The notes below the pieces were generated by a model. It was not told the DNA's origin, searched no databases, and worked only from the letters and a program-made list of their open reading frames with translations. Positions 24,444 to 34,134 of a DNA stretch of 64,000 nt are shown here, in pieces (position 1 is the first letter of the stretch; each line of letters opens with the position of its first letter). Made by a program: the position numbers and the translations under genes. This DNA comes from Roseburia faecis (GTDB lineage Bacteria; Bacillota; Clostridia; Lachnospirales; Lachnospiraceae), in contig NZ_CVRR01000019.1 in assembly GCF_001406815.1 (NCBI RefSeq), forward strand, positions 248,001 through 312,000, read 5' to 3'.

Positions 24444-25460
24444 TTAATCCTCATAACCGTTTGGATTGTTCTTCTGCCATCTCCAGGAATCCGCACACAT
24501 TTCCTTAATTCCGTACTGCGCTTTCCAGCCAAGTTCACGTTCTGCCTTGCCCGGGTCACAGTAACAGGTTGCAATATCGCCAGGACGGCGAGGCTTGATG
24601 CTGTATGGAATCTTAATGCCGTTTGCTTCCTCAAAATTCTTTACGATATCAAGCACGCTGTAGCCGTGTCCGGTACCAAGGTTGTAAATGCAAAGTCCGG
24701 CGTTCTCTTCGATCTTCTTTAATGCCTTTACATGTCCGTTTGCCAGATCAACAACGTGGATATAATCGCGCACACCGGTTCCATCCGGAGTATCATAATC
24801 GTTTCCGAATACACCGAGTTCTTTTAACTTGCCAACTGCGACCTGTGTAATGTAAGGCATCAGGTTGTTCGGGATGCCGTTTGGATTCTCCCCCATGGTT
24901 CCGCTTGGATGTGCTCCGATTGGATTGAAGTAGCGAAGCAGGATCACATTCCACTCATTATCTGCCTTGTAGATATCTGATAAAATCTGCTCCAGCATGG
25001 ACTTTGTCCATCCGTAAGGATTGGTACACTGTCCCTTCGGGCAGTTCTCGGTAATCGGAATTTCTGCCGGATCGCCGTATACGGTTGCAGATGAAGAGAA
25101 AATGATGTTCTTGCATCCGTTCTGACGCATCACATCAACCAGTGTTAAAGTTCCTGCAATGTTGTTATTGTAATACTCCCAAGGCTTTGCCACAGACTCT
25201 CCGACAGCCTTCAGTCCTGCAAAATGAATACAGCTGTCAATCTTCTGCTCTGCAAAAATTTTATTTAAGATGTCACGGTCAAGGATATCTCCTTTATAAA
25301 ATGTAACTTTCTTTCCGGTCAGTGCCTCCACACGATCCAGTGACTTTTCTGAAGCGTTTGACAGATTATCCAGAACAACGACATCATATCCTGCATTCTG
25401 CAGTTCCACACAGGTATGACTTCCGATATAGCCTGCTCCACCAGTAACTAAAATTGCCAT
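24444..25460 (-). CDS. galE: UDP-glucose 4-epimerase
   Basis: A 338-residue short-chain dehydrogenase/epimerase that interconverts UDP-glucose and UDP-galactose with bound NAD. The Rossmann motif GGAGYIGSH lies at the N-terminus, with SSSATVYG and the catalytic YGWTK (Tyr-x3-Lys) downstream. I start at ATG 25460 ([10 protein letters not shown]), preceded by AAAGGGAG; the frame is open further upstream but encodes hydrophobic nonsense. It is divergent from the araC-type gene across 166 nt. No strong terminator was seen before tRNA copy 3. Confidence 0.96.
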   Translation of the reverse strand: MAILVTGGAGYIGSHTCVELQNAGYDVVVLDNLSNASEKSLDRVEALTGKKVTFYKGDILDRDILNKIFAEQKIDSCIHFAGLKAVGESVAKPWEYYNNNIAGTLTLVDVMRQNGCKNIIFSSSATVYGDPAEIPITENCPKGQCTNPYGWTKSMLEQILSDIYKADNEWNVILLRYFNPIGAHPSGTMGENPNGIPNNLMPYITQVAVGKLKELGVFGNDYDTPDGTGVRDYIHVVDLANGHVKALKKIEENAGLCIYNLGTGHGYSVLDIVKNFEEANGIKIPYSIKPRRPGDIATCYCDPGKAERELGWKAQYGIKEMCADSWRWQKNNPNGYED

Positions 25461-25626
25461 AATTCCACTCTCCCTTTCTGTTCTTTTGTTTTCTTCTGAT
25501 ACCCCTATTCTATCGCTCCCGGCTCTTAATGTACAGAACCAAATGTAGAAAAAACATGTAAAAATGTTGCATGTGCATAAAAAAACGTATAAACTCAATA
25601 CTAGAATCGTGTAAGGAGCATTTCCA

Positions 25627-26463
25627 ATGAATGATCAATATAAAAATTCCTACAAAGCAACTGCAAAAGAACTCGTTTCCCTGTCGGTCTATAATGTCGG
25701 ATACCAACTATGCGATGCCGGCTATCAGTGGGGTCCCGGAATCCGCGACCACTACCTGATTCACTATGTGATCTCGGGAAAAGGCACATACGAAGTCAAC
25801 AACGAAACCCATTTTCTTTCTGCCGAAGATGCCTTTCTTGTGTATCCGAATACGGAGATCATCTACCGTGCCGATGCAAAAACGCCATGGGAATATGCAT
25901 GGGTCGGATTTACCGGAAGTGACGCTGCCACAATTCTGCAGGCAACCGATTTTTCCCGCAAACATCCATGTATTCATGCAGTTCCCAACGGCGAAGAAGT
26001 CAAACGTCAGCTTCTGCATATCTATGATGCCAGAGGAAACGGATTTGAACATGCCGTTGAAATGACCGGCCGGCTCTATACCACGCTGGCGCTCTTTCTA
26101 AAATCTTCCACCCAAAAAGAAACGCAGCTGACAGCCGCAACCTACGTCCAGAAAAGTATCGAATATATCAGCGCCAATTACTCCTACCCGATCACAGTGG
26201 AAGATATTGCCGCCTACGTCGGTTTAAGCCGCAGCCATCTGTTCCGTTCCTTTGAACTGGTGCTGCAGCAGTCCCCAAAAGAATACCTCACGGATTTTCG
26301 CATGAAACAGGCATGCTATCTGTTGGAACACTCAAATCTTTCGATCACCGCCATTGCAAATTCCGTCGGATTTGATAATGGGCTGTATTTTTCAAAAACC
26401 TTTCATAAGAAAAAAGGGGCCTCTCCCAAAGCTTATCGCATAAAAATAAGAGGGACAGAATAA
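25627..26463 (+). CDS. AraC-family transcriptional regulator
   Basis: A 278-residue regulator. The N-terminal AraC-type cupin (about 30-150: [20 protein letters not shown]) is a sugar-sensing domain in relatives, and the C-terminal double helix-turn-helix (about 170-275: [48 protein letters not shown]) binds DNA. SD AAGGAG precedes the ATG. It is divergent from galE, which hints at but does not prove control of galactose genes. Confidence 0.92.
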   Translation: MNDQYKNSYKATAKELVSLSVYNVGYQLCDAGYQWGPGIRDHYLIHYVISGKGTYEVNNETHFLSAEDAFLVYPNTEIIYRADAKTPWEYAWVGFTGSDAATILQATDFSRKHPCIHAVPNGEEVKRQLLHIYDARGNGFEHAVEMTGRLYTTLALFLKSSTQKETQLTAATYVQKSIEYISANYSYPITVEDIAAYVGLSRSHLFRSFELVLQQSPKEYLTDFRMKQACYLLEHSNLSITAIANSVGFDNGLYFSKTFHKKKGASPKAYRIKIRGTE

Positions 26464-26480
26464 TTTTTGCCCCTCTTTTC
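26448..26480 (+). terminator. Terminator between araC-type gene and NSS transporter
   Basis: AAGAGGG (26448-26454) and CCCTCTT (26471-26477) flank a loop that contains the araC-type stop codon, followed by a T-rich tail. It can also serve the convergent transporter gene. Confidence 0.65.
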
Positions 26481-26482
26481 TT

Positions 26483-27817
26483 CTAATGCCACGGAAACGT
26501 GAACATTCCATAAATATAAATAAATAAAATCCCTACAGGCACAAAATAACAGAACAGCGGTTTCATCCATGCCTTGATTTTTAAGCCTTTTCCCGCATTG
26601 GCCTCCTGCAGGAAATTGTTCCACCCCCATCCCCGGCGTGTACAGCAAAACAGCGCCAGTATCAGTGAGCCGAGCGGCATCGCATTGTTAGACACAATAA
26701 AATCCCACAAATCCAGCCATGCCGTGCCTTTTGCAAACGGCTGAAAACGAATCAGACTGTACCCCAGCGCCGTTGTCAATGCCACAAGAAACGTCCCAAT
26801 CCCGCAGGCAATACATCCCACCGGACGTGACCAGCCCGTCAGTTCCCGGATCATGGCAAGCAGATTCTCACATACTCCAAATACCGTTGACATGGCAGCA
26901 AACACCATGAACAGGAAAAACAGCGCACCCCACCAGCGTCCGCCCTGCATATGGTTAAACACACTCGCCATCGTATCAAACAAAAGGCTTGGTCCCGCAG
27001 TCACTTCAAGATTATAGGTATCGCAGGCAGGAAACATAATCATGCCTGCAACAACTGCTACAAACGTATCTAAAACAATGATATTTACGGATTCTCCCAA
27101 AAGGGAACGCTCTTTCCCGATGTAGCTTCCAAAGATCGCCATGCCACCCATACCGACCGACAACGTGAAAAACGCCTGATTCATTGCTTTTACAATCATT
27201 GTACCTGATATTTTGGAAAGGTCCGGAATCAGATAAAAAGCCAGCCCATCCTTTGCGCCGGAAAGCGTAAAACTGTGGATCGCCAACACCAGCATCAGCA
27301 CCAGAAGCGCCGACATCATATATTTGGTAATGCGTTCAAGGCCTCCCTGCAGCCGGAAACTCAAAATCACAAATGTAATCACAACCGTGATCAACAGGTA
27401 ACCAACATTTACGGATGGTGTTGTGATCATTTTTTCAAATCCCAAATCCGCATTCTGACCGGTAAGAAACTTCACAAAATAATAAATAATCCAGCCTGCA
27501 ACAACGGAATAAAACGCGATCAGTGCAATATTTCCAATCAGACACACAATCCCCGGAATTTTCCATTTGCGTTTTCCGGAAAGTTTCTCATACATATACA
27601 AGGGACTTGTCTGTGCCGCACGTCCTACGGAAAGTTCCATCACCATTGCCGGAAGCCCTAAAATGAGCAGACAGATCACATAGACAAGCATGAAACTGCC
27701 ACCGCCGTTTTGTCCGCACATCCAGGGAAACTTCCATACATTTCCGCATCCGATTGCACATCCTGCCGAGAGCATAATAAACCCAAGTCTGCTTCCGAGC
27801 TGTTCTCTTTTTTCCAT
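26483..27817 (-). CDS. Sodium:neurotransmitter symporter (NSS/SNF) family transporter
   Basis: A 444-residue Na+-coupled transporter for amino acids or tryptamine-like amines, with about 11-12 membrane helices. The helix 1 signature GCAIGCGNVWKFPWMCGQNGG is conserved, as is the SNF pattern through helices 3, 6 and 8. I start at ATG 27817 (MEKREQLGSRLGF). An in-frame TTG at 27868 lies inside the rplT terminator hairpin and is rejected. The SD is weak. The substrate cannot be told. Confidence 0.92.
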   Translation of the reverse strand: MEKREQLGSRLGFIMLSAGCAIGCGNVWKFPWMCGQNGGGSFMLVYVICLLILGLPAMVMELSVGRAAQTSPLYMYEKLSGKRKWKIPGIVCLIGNIALIAFYSVVAGWIIYYFVKFLTGQNADLGFEKMITTPSVNVGYLLITVVITFVILSFRLQGGLERITKYMMSALLVLMLVLAIHSFTLSGAKDGLAFYLIPDLSKISGTMIVKAMNQAFFTLSVGMGGMAIFGSYIGKERSLLGESVNIIVLDTFVAVVAGMIMFPACDTYNLEVTAGPSLLFDTMASVFNHMQGGRWWGALFFLFMVFAAMSTVFGVCENLLAMIRELTGWSRPVGCIACGIGTFLVALTTALGYSLIRFQPFAKGTAWLDLWDFIVSNNAMPLGSLILALFCCTRRGWGWNNFLQEANAGKGLKIKAWMKPLFCYFVPVGILFIYIYGMFTFPWH

Positions 27818-27848
27818 TGTTTCCAATACCTTTCCCCGTATATTTTTC

Positions 27849-27883
27849 AAAAAACTCCGGACAAACAACTTGTCCGGAGTTTT
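27849..27883 (-). terminator. Terminator of infC-rpmI-rplT
   Basis: A 14-bp perfect stem (27870-27883 with 27851-27864), 5-nt loop, T-run on the minus strand. It lies 23 nt past the rplT stop. Confidence 0.9.
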
Positions 27884-27905
27884 CTACCCAACATTTTTCC
27901 GATGA

Positions 27906-28262
27906 CTAAGCTAATGCTTTCTTTGCAACTTCTGCAAGCTTTGCAAAACCTGCTGCATCTGTAACAGCCATGTCAGCTAATACCTTACGGTTTAAATCAG
28001 CTCCAGCTACCTTTAATCCGTGCATGAACTGGCTGTAAGAAAGTCCGTTCATACGAGCTGCTGCGTTGATACGAGCAATCCATAACTGACGGAACTGTCT
28101 CTTTCTCTCTTTACGTCCAGAATAAGAACTTGTTAAGGCTCTCATTACGGACTGCTTAGCTACACGATACTGCTTGGAACGAGCTCCTCTGTATCCCTTT
28201 GCTAACTTTAAAGTTCTGTTATGTCTTTTCTTAGCGCCTAATCCGCCTTTAACTCTTGCCAT
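27906..28262 (-). CDS. rplT: 50S ribosomal protein L20
   Basis: A 118-residue L20, canonical length, which nucleates early 50S assembly and represses its own operon by binding leader RNA in Firmicutes. The N-terminus [21 protein letters not shown] is intact. SD AAGGAGG. It is the last gene of infC-rpmI-rplT. Confidence 0.97.
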   Translation of the reverse strand: MARVKGGLGAKKRHNRTLKLAKGYRGARSKQYRVAKQSVMRALTSSYSGRKERKRQFRQLWIARINAAARMNGLSYSQFMHGLKVAGADLNRKVLADMAVTDAAGFAKLAEVAKKALA

Positions 28263-28286
28263 TTCCTATATCCTCCTTAACAAATC

Positions 28287-28484
28287 TTAGATGTATGGTA
28301 AAATCTTCTTCATGTTCTTGATGTTTGTCTGATCCATCATTGCTGCTTTTCTGAGATTTCTCTTATTCTTTGTTGTTTTCTTTGTTAAGATATGTCTTCT
28401 GTAAGCCTTGTTTCTCTTTAACTTTCCGGTTCCGGTTGCTTTGAAACGCTTTGCTGCTGCTCTGTTTGTCTTAATTTTTGGCAT
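28287..28484 (-). CDS. rpmI: 50S ribosomal protein L35
   Basis: A 65-residue basic L35 with the family start [29 protein letters not shown]. It lies between infC and rplT in the universal order. Confidence 0.97.
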   Translation of the reverse strand: MPKIKTNRAAAKRFKATGTGKLKRNKAYRRHILTKKTTKNKRNLRKAAMMDQTNIKNMKKILPYI

Positions 28485-28507
28485 TGTGTATTCCTCCTTA
28501 ATAAATG

Positions 28508-29014
28508 TTATCTCTTCTCTGCCAACACCATACCGATGCTTCTTCCCTCGATCTTCGGTGCTTTTTCCACTACTGCGATATCGGAAAGCTGCTCAGCAAG
28601 ATCATCTAAGATGTGCTTACTGCTGTTCATATGTGCCATCTCGCGACCACGGAAACGAAGTGTGATCTTGACTTTATTGCCTTTTGCGAGGAACTTCTTT
28701 GCAGCGTTCATCTTGGTGTTCAAATCATTGGTGTCAATGTTTGGTGACAGGCGGATTTCTTTTAATTCCACTGTCTTCTGCTTCTTCTTTGCATCCTTTT
28801 CCTTACGTGCAAGATCATAACGATACTTACCGTAATCAATTACCTTGCATACAGGCGGCTTTGCATTCGGAGCAATCTTGACAAGGTCAAGACCGGCTTC
28901 ATCTGCAATTTTCTGTGCCTCTCTGGATGAGACAACACCAATCTGCTCGCCATCCGGTCCGATCAGACGAACCTCTCTGTCTCTGATCTGTTCGTTAATC
29001 ATTAATTCGCTAAT
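28508..29014 (-). CDS. infC: Translation initiation factor IF-3 with AUU start
   Basis: A 168-residue IF-3, which keeps 30S subunits free and proofreads the start codon. The N-domain ([17 protein letters not shown]) and C-domain ([13 protein letters not shown]) are intact. I place the start at ATT 29014-29012 (ISELMINEQ), because GGAGG sits 9 nt upstream, whereas the first ATG (29002) is 21 nt away. Rare AUU starts on infC are known in E. coli and Bacillus and let IF-3 repress itself. Confidence 0.93.
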   Translation of the reverse strand: MSELMINEQIRDREVRLIGPDGEQIGVVSSREAQKIADEAGLDLVKIAPNAKPPVCKVIDYGKYRYDLARKEKDAKKKQKTVELKEIRLSPNIDTNDLNTKMNAAKKFLAKGNKVKITLRFRGREMAHMNSSKHILDDLAEQLSDIAVVEKAPKIEGRSIGMVLAEKR

Positions 29015-29030
29015 GGTTTTGTACCTCCAA

Positions 29031-29064
29031 TAAAAAATAGTGGATAGGCAGACTATCCACTATT
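29031..29064 (-). terminator. Attenuator of the infC-rpmI-rplT leader
   Basis: A 12-bp perfect stem (29053-29064 with 29036-29047), 5-nt loop and six T on the minus strand, ending 5-6 nt before the SD. An earlier leader segment, TATCCACT at about 29133-29140, is complementary to the 5' arm (AGTGGATA) and can act as antiterminator. Confidence 0.85.
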
Positions 29065-29159
29065 ACATCTAACATTCATATAACATGCTAAAAGTATGAA
29101 CACTAAGTCGCCCGATTGCGCTTAGGTGAGAGTGGATACTCTACTTGTTTCTTAACAAC
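29065..29159 (-). promoter_or_regulatory. Leader RNA of infC operon (L20-type)
   Basis: About 95 nt transcribed ahead of the attenuator, with a central hairpin near 29101-29128 (CTAAG/CTTAG with an inner CGC/GCG) and the antiterminator strand. In Firmicutes the equivalent leader binds L20 to terminate transcription. That this one binds L20 is inferred from position and architecture. Confidence 0.7.
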
Positions 29160-29165
29160 CATTTG

Positions 29166-29194
29166 ACTATACCACCTGATTACGGTATTGTCAA
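29166..29194 (-). promoter_or_regulatory. Promoter of infC-rpmI-rplT
   Basis: Minus strand consensus TTGACA (29194-29189), 17-nt spacer, TATAGT (29171-29166), only 16 nt past the ppk stop codon. Confidence 0.85.
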
Positions 29195-29209
29195 CTGTTT
29201 TCTGTAAAT

Positions 29210-31336
29210 TTATTCCGCCGGTTCTGCCGGAATAAACAGCCGCTGGTTATTTCCCGGATTCTGATCCGGCACTGCTGCTTTTGCCTCCGCACAAAACTGC
29301 TCCTGTGAGTTTATCAGAACCTTGCCCCGCTTGTCAAGTTTTTCATAAGTACCATCCGGCTGCATCACACGCGCTTTCACATTATCTTCCAGTTCCACAT
29401 GCAGAATATGCAGTGCTTTTTCTTTGAGTTCCTCCTCAATCACCGGGAAAACAATCTCTACACGCCGGTCAAGATTTCGCGGCATCCAGTCCGCACTTCC
29501 CATAAATACTTCCGGATTGCCGTCATTATAAAAATAGAAAATACGGCTGTGCTCCAGGAAATTTCCCACAATAGAACGCACGGAGATATTCTCACTCACT
29601 CCCGGAATTCCGACGCGCAGACAGCAGATTCCGCGCACGATCAGATCAATCTTTACACCGCTTGTAGATGCCTCATACAGCGCCGCAATAATGCCCGGAT
29701 CACAGAGAGAATTCATCTTTGCCACGATACGGGCTTCTCTTCCCTGCTGCGCGTTTTTTGTTTCCCTGCCGATCAGGCGCAAAAATTTATCCCGCAGCCA
29801 GTATGGTGCCAGCACCAGTTCATTCCATGCCAGCGGTTCGGAATATCCGGATAACATATTAAATACCGCTGTGGCATCCTCCCCGATCGACTCTTTGCAG
29901 GTAAAGATTCCACAGTCCGTATATAATTTTGCCGTCGAATCGTTATAGTTTCCGGTTCCCAGATGAACATAGCGGCGGATTCCGTCCTCTTCCCGGCGGA
30001 CCACCAGTGCGATCTTGCTGTGTGTTTTAAGGCCAACGAGACCATAGATCACATGACAGCCTGCCTGTTCCAGTTTTTTCGCCCAGACAATGTTGTGCTC
30101 CTCATCAAAACGGGCTTTCAGCTCAACCAGAACCGACACCTGCTTGCCGTTTTCCGCTGCCTGTGCCAGACTGCTGATAATCGGGGAATTTCCGCTGACA
30201 CGATACAGTGTCTGTTTAATCGCCAGGACATCCGGATCTTTGGATGCCTGCCGGATGAAATCCACAACCGGATCAAAGGTTTCGTATGGATGATGCAGAA
30301 AAATATCCCCTTTGCGGATTGCGGCAAAAATGTCACTTCCCGGTGTAATTTCCGGCACCTGCTGCGGCGTATACGGTTTATAGCGGAGATGATCGTACCC
30401 GTCGATGCCATACATTTTCATCAGAAAAGTCAGATCGATCGGACCTGCAATCTGAAAAATATCCTCATCCGACACTTTCAGCTCCGTCTTTAAAAATTTC
30501 AGAAGCTTTTTATCTACCTTCTCTTCAATTTCCAGACGGATAACTTCTCCCCACTGACGCATCTTTAATTTGTTCTCAATCTCTTTCAGCAAATCCGATG
30601 CCTCATCCTCATCAATCGTCAGATCTGCGTTTCGCATGATCCGGTACGGATACGCACACAATACCTTGTAATTGGAAAACAGTATGCCTATGTTGCGTTC
30701 TATAATCTGCTCAAGCAGAATGAAAGACTTCGTTTCCCCTTCGCTTGGAATCTGTACCAGACGCGGCAGAACACTTGGCACCTGCACGGTCGCAAACACA
30801 GTCTCATCCTCCGTTTTCTTTCCGGTCAGAAGTGCTGCAATATTCAGTGTCTTATTGCGAATCAGCGGAAACGGACGCGACGCATCCACTGCCATCGGGG
30901 TGAGTACCGGATATACATTTTCCATAAAATAGCGATCCACAAAACGCGCCTGTTCCTCGTTCAGATCCTCATGTGCATCCAGAAGATAAATTCCTTCTTT
31001 GTGCAGAAGCGGCATCAGGGAACGGCTGAAAGTACTGTACTGGATATTGACCAGTTCCCGCGCCTGTTTATTGATGGCGGAAAGCTGCTCCGTGGCGGTC
31101 ATTCCGGCGATATCACGCTTTTTATATTTTGCGTGTACCATATCCTTTAAGGATGCCACCCTTACCATAAAAAATTCATCCAGATTGGAAGAAGTAATAC
31201 TGACAAATTTCAACCGCTCCAAAAGCGGAATGGATTTATCTCTTGCTTCACTTAATACACGCTGGTCAAACTTAATCCAGCTGAGCTCACGGTTTTCATA
31301 ATATGCCGGATCTTTAAAATCTATTTTTGTGTCCAT
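29210..31336 (-). CDS. ppk: Polyphosphate kinase 1
   Basis: A 708-residue membrane-peripheral kinase that makes long-chain polyphosphate from ATP. The four-domain PPK1 layout is evident: N-domain NRELSWIKFDQRVL, head domain, and two C-terminal PLD-like domains with ELKARFDEEHNIVWAKKLE, the autophosphorylated His in RYVHLGTGNYN and SADWMPRNLDRRVE. Start ATG behind GGAGGG. It lies 14 nt after the Ppx gene, so polyphosphate synthesis and breakdown are co-transcribed. Confidence 0.97.
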   Translation of the reverse strand: MDTKIDFKDPAYYENRELSWIKFDQRVLSEARDKSIPLLERLKFVSITSSNLDEFFMVRVASLKDMVHAKYKKRDIAGMTATEQLSAINKQARELVNIQYSTFSRSLMPLLHKEGIYLLDAHEDLNEEQARFVDRYFMENVYPVLTPMAVDASRPFPLIRNKTLNIAALLTGKKTEDETVFATVQVPSVLPRLVQIPSEGETKSFILLEQIIERNIGILFSNYKVLCAYPYRIMRNADLTIDEDEASDLLKEIENKLKMRQWGEVIRLEIEEKVDKKLLKFLKTELKVSDEDIFQIAGPIDLTFLMKMYGIDGYDHLRYKPYTPQQVPEITPGSDIFAAIRKGDIFLHHPYETFDPVVDFIRQASKDPDVLAIKQTLYRVSGNSPIISSLAQAAENGKQVSVLVELKARFDEEHNIVWAKKLEQAGCHVIYGLVGLKTHSKIALVVRREEDGIRRYVHLGTGNYNDSTAKLYTDCGIFTCKESIGEDATAVFNMLSGYSEPLAWNELVLAPYWLRDKFLRLIGRETKNAQQGREARIVAKMNSLCDPGIIAALYEASTSGVKIDLIVRGICCLRVGIPGVSENISVRSIVGNFLEHSRIFYFYNDGNPEVFMGSADWMPRNLDRRVEIVFPVIEEELKEKALHILHVELEDNVKARVMQPDGTYEKLDKRGKVLINSQEQFCAEAKAAVPDQNPGNNQRLFIPAEPAE

Positions 31337-31350
31337 AAAAGCCCTCCGAT

Positions 31351-32889
31351 CTAATAGTTATAAATACGCTTTTCTTTTAAAACAGGTTTCATGCTGTATA
31401 CATTTTCAAAATAAGAGGTCTTTGCGTCAAACAATGCCTGTTCCAGCGCAATATCCTCAAATGCCTCGACCGTAATCACGAGTTTTCTCTCCCTTACCGC
31501 GATCCGGATATTTTTAAACTTCTGTTTATGACTCTGATCCAGCGCATTTGCCACACGAAGAATTGCCGAAAGTTTTGCCACGCAAAGATACTCTTCCTGA
31601 CTCAGCACATCGGCGACTTCCTCATACGGGTCCAGAGGAAGGGTATTGTAACGCACGATCTGTGCAACAATCTCGCGCTCCTGATGGGTCAGACCGATAA
31701 TCTCTGAGGACATGATAATATGATACGTACTCTCCGACGCTTCCGCAAAGCTGACATACTTTCCACAGTCATGCAGGATTGTAGCCACCTGAAGCAGCAG
31801 ACGCGCTCGCTTTCCAAGTCCGTGTTCCTGTTTCATCGCATCAAAAATCTTAATGGATAGCTTGGAAAGTGTCTGAATGTGTGGAGAAAAACTGTGGTAA
31901 TGCTCCGATAAAAATGTGGCCGCCGAAATGATATCCGCATCAAAATCATGTGTCGATGCCAGCAGTTTATTGTGCTGTGCATAATCAAATGCCATACCAT
32001 CCTGAATATTTGCGCCCGGAACCCATACCTCTTTCGGATTCACATTCTGTGCCATCATTTTATACAGCACAAGTGCCGGAATAATTAACGGTTCCCTCTC
32101 ATCTGAAAGATTTAATTCCGCTGTGATCTCCTCCAGCGTTTTTTTGAGCAGTTTATCGATAAATTTAGAGAATTTATCCAGCTTTACCTGACGGCTTTTT
32201 CCGCCTTTTTCCTCAATTTTTTTGACCAGGCCGCCGGCATAGTCACTGATCAGGATCAGATAATCCACCGGCGTATTCATGTACATGGAGCGAAATCCCT
32301 CGAGTTTTTTATTGACATATTCCTCAATCTGGTTTTCATACATTTTCAGGGAGTATCCGCGGTCTCCAAGCAGATTCCGCAGGCGCATAATGCCTGTTTC
32401 CATGTGTTGTGTCGTGATCATTTTCCCGTCACGGAATAATGTGATCTGCACACTCGCCCCGCCGACATCCACGACTGCTGCACTCGTCTTTATCATCTCC
32501 TCAAACACCGGACTGCCAGCCACCGCTTTATAACTGATAAAACGGTGTTCCGAGTTGCTTAACACCTTTACCCGGAATCCGGTTCTAAGATAAATCTGGT
32601 CAAGGACAAATATCTCATTTGTGGTATCCCGGAGTGCGGCTGCTGCACAGACTTCATAACTGTCTACCTTGTAGCTTTCCATAATCTCTTTAAACTGCGC
32701 CAGTGTTTCACAAAGTTCTTCCACCTGCTCATATCCGATTGTCCCTGTGCCATAAGTGCCTTTTCCCAGTTCCTGCCGGGACCGGATGTGATCCACCTCA
32801 TGAAACTTTTTTCTGTTTGTAAACTCAAATACCTTCAGGCTCACATCGTATGTGCCAATATAAATTGCTGCAAATGTGTGAATTGCCAT
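31351..32889 (-). CDS. ppx: Ppx/GppA exopolyphosphatase with HD domain
   Basis: A 512-residue ASKHA-fold phosphatase of polyphosphate or pppGpp. The N-terminal actin-like domains include VVDVGGASVQITLF and GDRGYSLKM, and the C-terminal HD-type helical domain shows ILHDCGKYVSF. I start at ATG 32889 (MAIHTFAAIY) behind AAGGTGGG. The first nucleotide-binding loop reads IYIGTYDVSLKV where DIGSNSIRL is usual, so the phosphate-1 loop is divergent. It is paired with ppk. Confidence 0.88.
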   Translation of the reverse strand: MAIHTFAAIYIGTYDVSLKVFEFTNRKKFHEVDHIRSRQELGKGTYGTGTIGYEQVEELCETLAQFKEIMESYKVDSYEVCAAAALRDTTNEIFVLDQIYLRTGFRVKVLSNSEHRFISYKAVAGSPVFEEMIKTSAAVVDVGGASVQITLFRDGKMITTQHMETGIMRLRNLLGDRGYSLKMYENQIEEYVNKKLEGFRSMYMNTPVDYLILISDYAGGLVKKIEEKGGKSRQVKLDKFSKFIDKLLKKTLEEITAELNLSDEREPLIIPALVLYKMMAQNVNPKEVWVPGANIQDGMAFDYAQHNKLLASTHDFDADIISAATFLSEHYHSFSPHIQTLSKLSIKIFDAMKQEHGLGKRARLLLQVATILHDCGKYVSFAEASESTYHIIMSSEIIGLTHQEREIVAQIVRYNTLPLDPYEEVADVLSQEEYLCVAKLSAILRVANALDQSHKQKFKNIRIAVRERKLVITVEAFEDIALEQALFDAKTSYFENVYSMKPVLKEKRIYNY

Positions 32890-32916
32890 ACGCCCACCTT
32901 CTTTCACCAATTCTGA

Positions 32917-34047
32917 CTAATACGTACCAAGAATCCGGAATGCAATTGTTTCGTCCCGAAGTCCGCGCAGCGCATTCTGCACTGCATGATCCTCAAATCT
33001 TCCCTCAAAATCAACAAAGAAACGATATTCCCAGTTTTTATTCTGTAACGGACGTGACTGGATATTTGTCATATTCAGTCCATTATAAATAAAATGCGAC
33101 AGTGCATGATATAAAGCACCGCTTTCGTGATTGATCTCAAAACAGATGCTGATCCGGTCTGCCTGATCGGTATATACTTTTTTCCCTGTCACAACAATAA
33201 ACCGGGTCGAATTATTTTTATTATTCTGAATGGAATTGCGTAATACTTTCAACCCATAAATCTGGGCATTTTTTGCACTGGCAATCGCCGCCTGGGAAAT
33301 CTCCCCATCCTCTTTGACCTTCTTGGCTGCAACGGCATTATTGCTGACACTGAATTTTTCCCAGTCCGCATGACTGTCCAGAAATTCACTGCACTGCATC
33401 AGTGACTGTTTGTGCGAATACACGGTACGGATATCTCTCTCATCCGCATCTTCCAGTCCTAAAAGTGCATGATCAATACGGATGATCTGCTCCCCGACAA
33501 TATAATTATCATATTCCACCAGAAGATCATAATTTTCCGAGACAATTCCTGCCGAAGAATTCTCGATCGGGAGTACCGCATAATCCGCTTCCCCGTTCTT
33601 AATGGCCTCCATGGCATCTTTCCAGCTCTCCACATGGAAATTATTGCAGTTTTCTCCAAAAAACTGTTCCATGGCAAGCTGGCTGTAGGCACCTTCGAGT
33701 CCCTGAAAAACAATCCTTGCATTGGAATAATCCAGCGTGTGAATCGGCTCAAACTCCTGCGGAGGCATAATTCCATGCTCCGTCAGCAGTTTATACTGTT
33801 TCTTACGGCTCATCGCCATGATCTGCTCAAAAAGTTCACGGATTCCGTGTCTGGTAAAATCACTTTCCGCTTTTTTCTGCAGCGTTGCCAGCTTGGATTC
33901 CTCTCTCTCTTTGTCAAAAACCTGCTTGCCGGTGTTTATTTTGTATTCAGCCACATCCGAGGTCAGTTTCATCCGTTCCTCATAGAGTTTTACGATCTGT
34001 TCGTCAATTTTATCAATATCTTTTCGGATATCTAGTAAATCTTTCAT
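32917..34047 (-). CDS. pheA: Bifunctional chorismate mutase / prephenate dehydratase
   Basis: A 376-residue phenylalanine-branch enzyme. AroQ chorismate mutase (1-85, LLDIRKDIDKIDEQIVKLYEER) is followed by prephenate dehydratase (about 105-285, FQGLEGAYSQLAMEQFFG, PIENSSAGIVSENYDLL, NNKNNSTRFIVV) and a C-terminal ACT domain for phenylalanine feedback (ESGALYHALSHF, IQSRPLQNKNWEYRFFVDFEG). The start ATG 34047 follows AAGGAG. It is divergent from the DUF5050-like gene. Confidence 0.96.
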   Translation of the reverse strand: MKDLLDIRKDIDKIDEQIVKLYEERMKLTSDVAEYKINTGKQVFDKEREESKLATLQKKAESDFTRHGIRELFEQIMAMSRKKQYKLLTEHGIMPPQEFEPIHTLDYSNARIVFQGLEGAYSQLAMEQFFGENCNNFHVESWKDAMEAIKNGEADYAVLPIENSSAGIVSENYDLLVEYDNYIVGEQIIRIDHALLGLEDADERDIRTVYSHKQSLMQCSEFLDSHADWEKFSVSNNAVAAKKVKEDGEISQAAIASAKNAQIYGLKVLRNSIQNNKNNSTRFIVVTGKKVYTDQADRISICFEINHESGALYHALSHFIYNGLNMTNIQSRPLQNKNWEYRFFVDFEGRFEDHAVQNALRGLRDETIAFRILGTY

Positions 34048-34075
34048 ATAGCGCTCCTTCATGATTTATGATAAA

Positions 34076-34104
34076 ATTTTATAACACAAAGGTATAAAAG
34101 GCAA
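34076..34104 (-). promoter_or_regulatory. Promoter of pheA
   Basis: Minus strand TTGCCT (34104-34099), 17-nt spacer, TAAAAT (34081-34076). The predicted start is about 22 nt ahead of the pheA ATG. The intergenic region is only 87 nt and must also hold the plus-strand promoter of the next gene, for which TATAAA at 34093-34098 is a candidate -10. Confidence 0.5.
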
Positions 34105-34134
34105 GATACAACTTACCAAGGAGGACTCGATATT

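Noticed and set aside
25461-25626. Specific promoters and an operator for galE and the araC-type gene
   Set aside because: Several -10-like sequences exist but none has a convincing -35 at proper spacing, and no clear inverted repeat stands out.
27818-27868. Upstream TTG start adding 17 residues to the NSS transporter
   Set aside because: It lies within the rplT terminator hairpin, has no SD, and family members start near ATG 27817.
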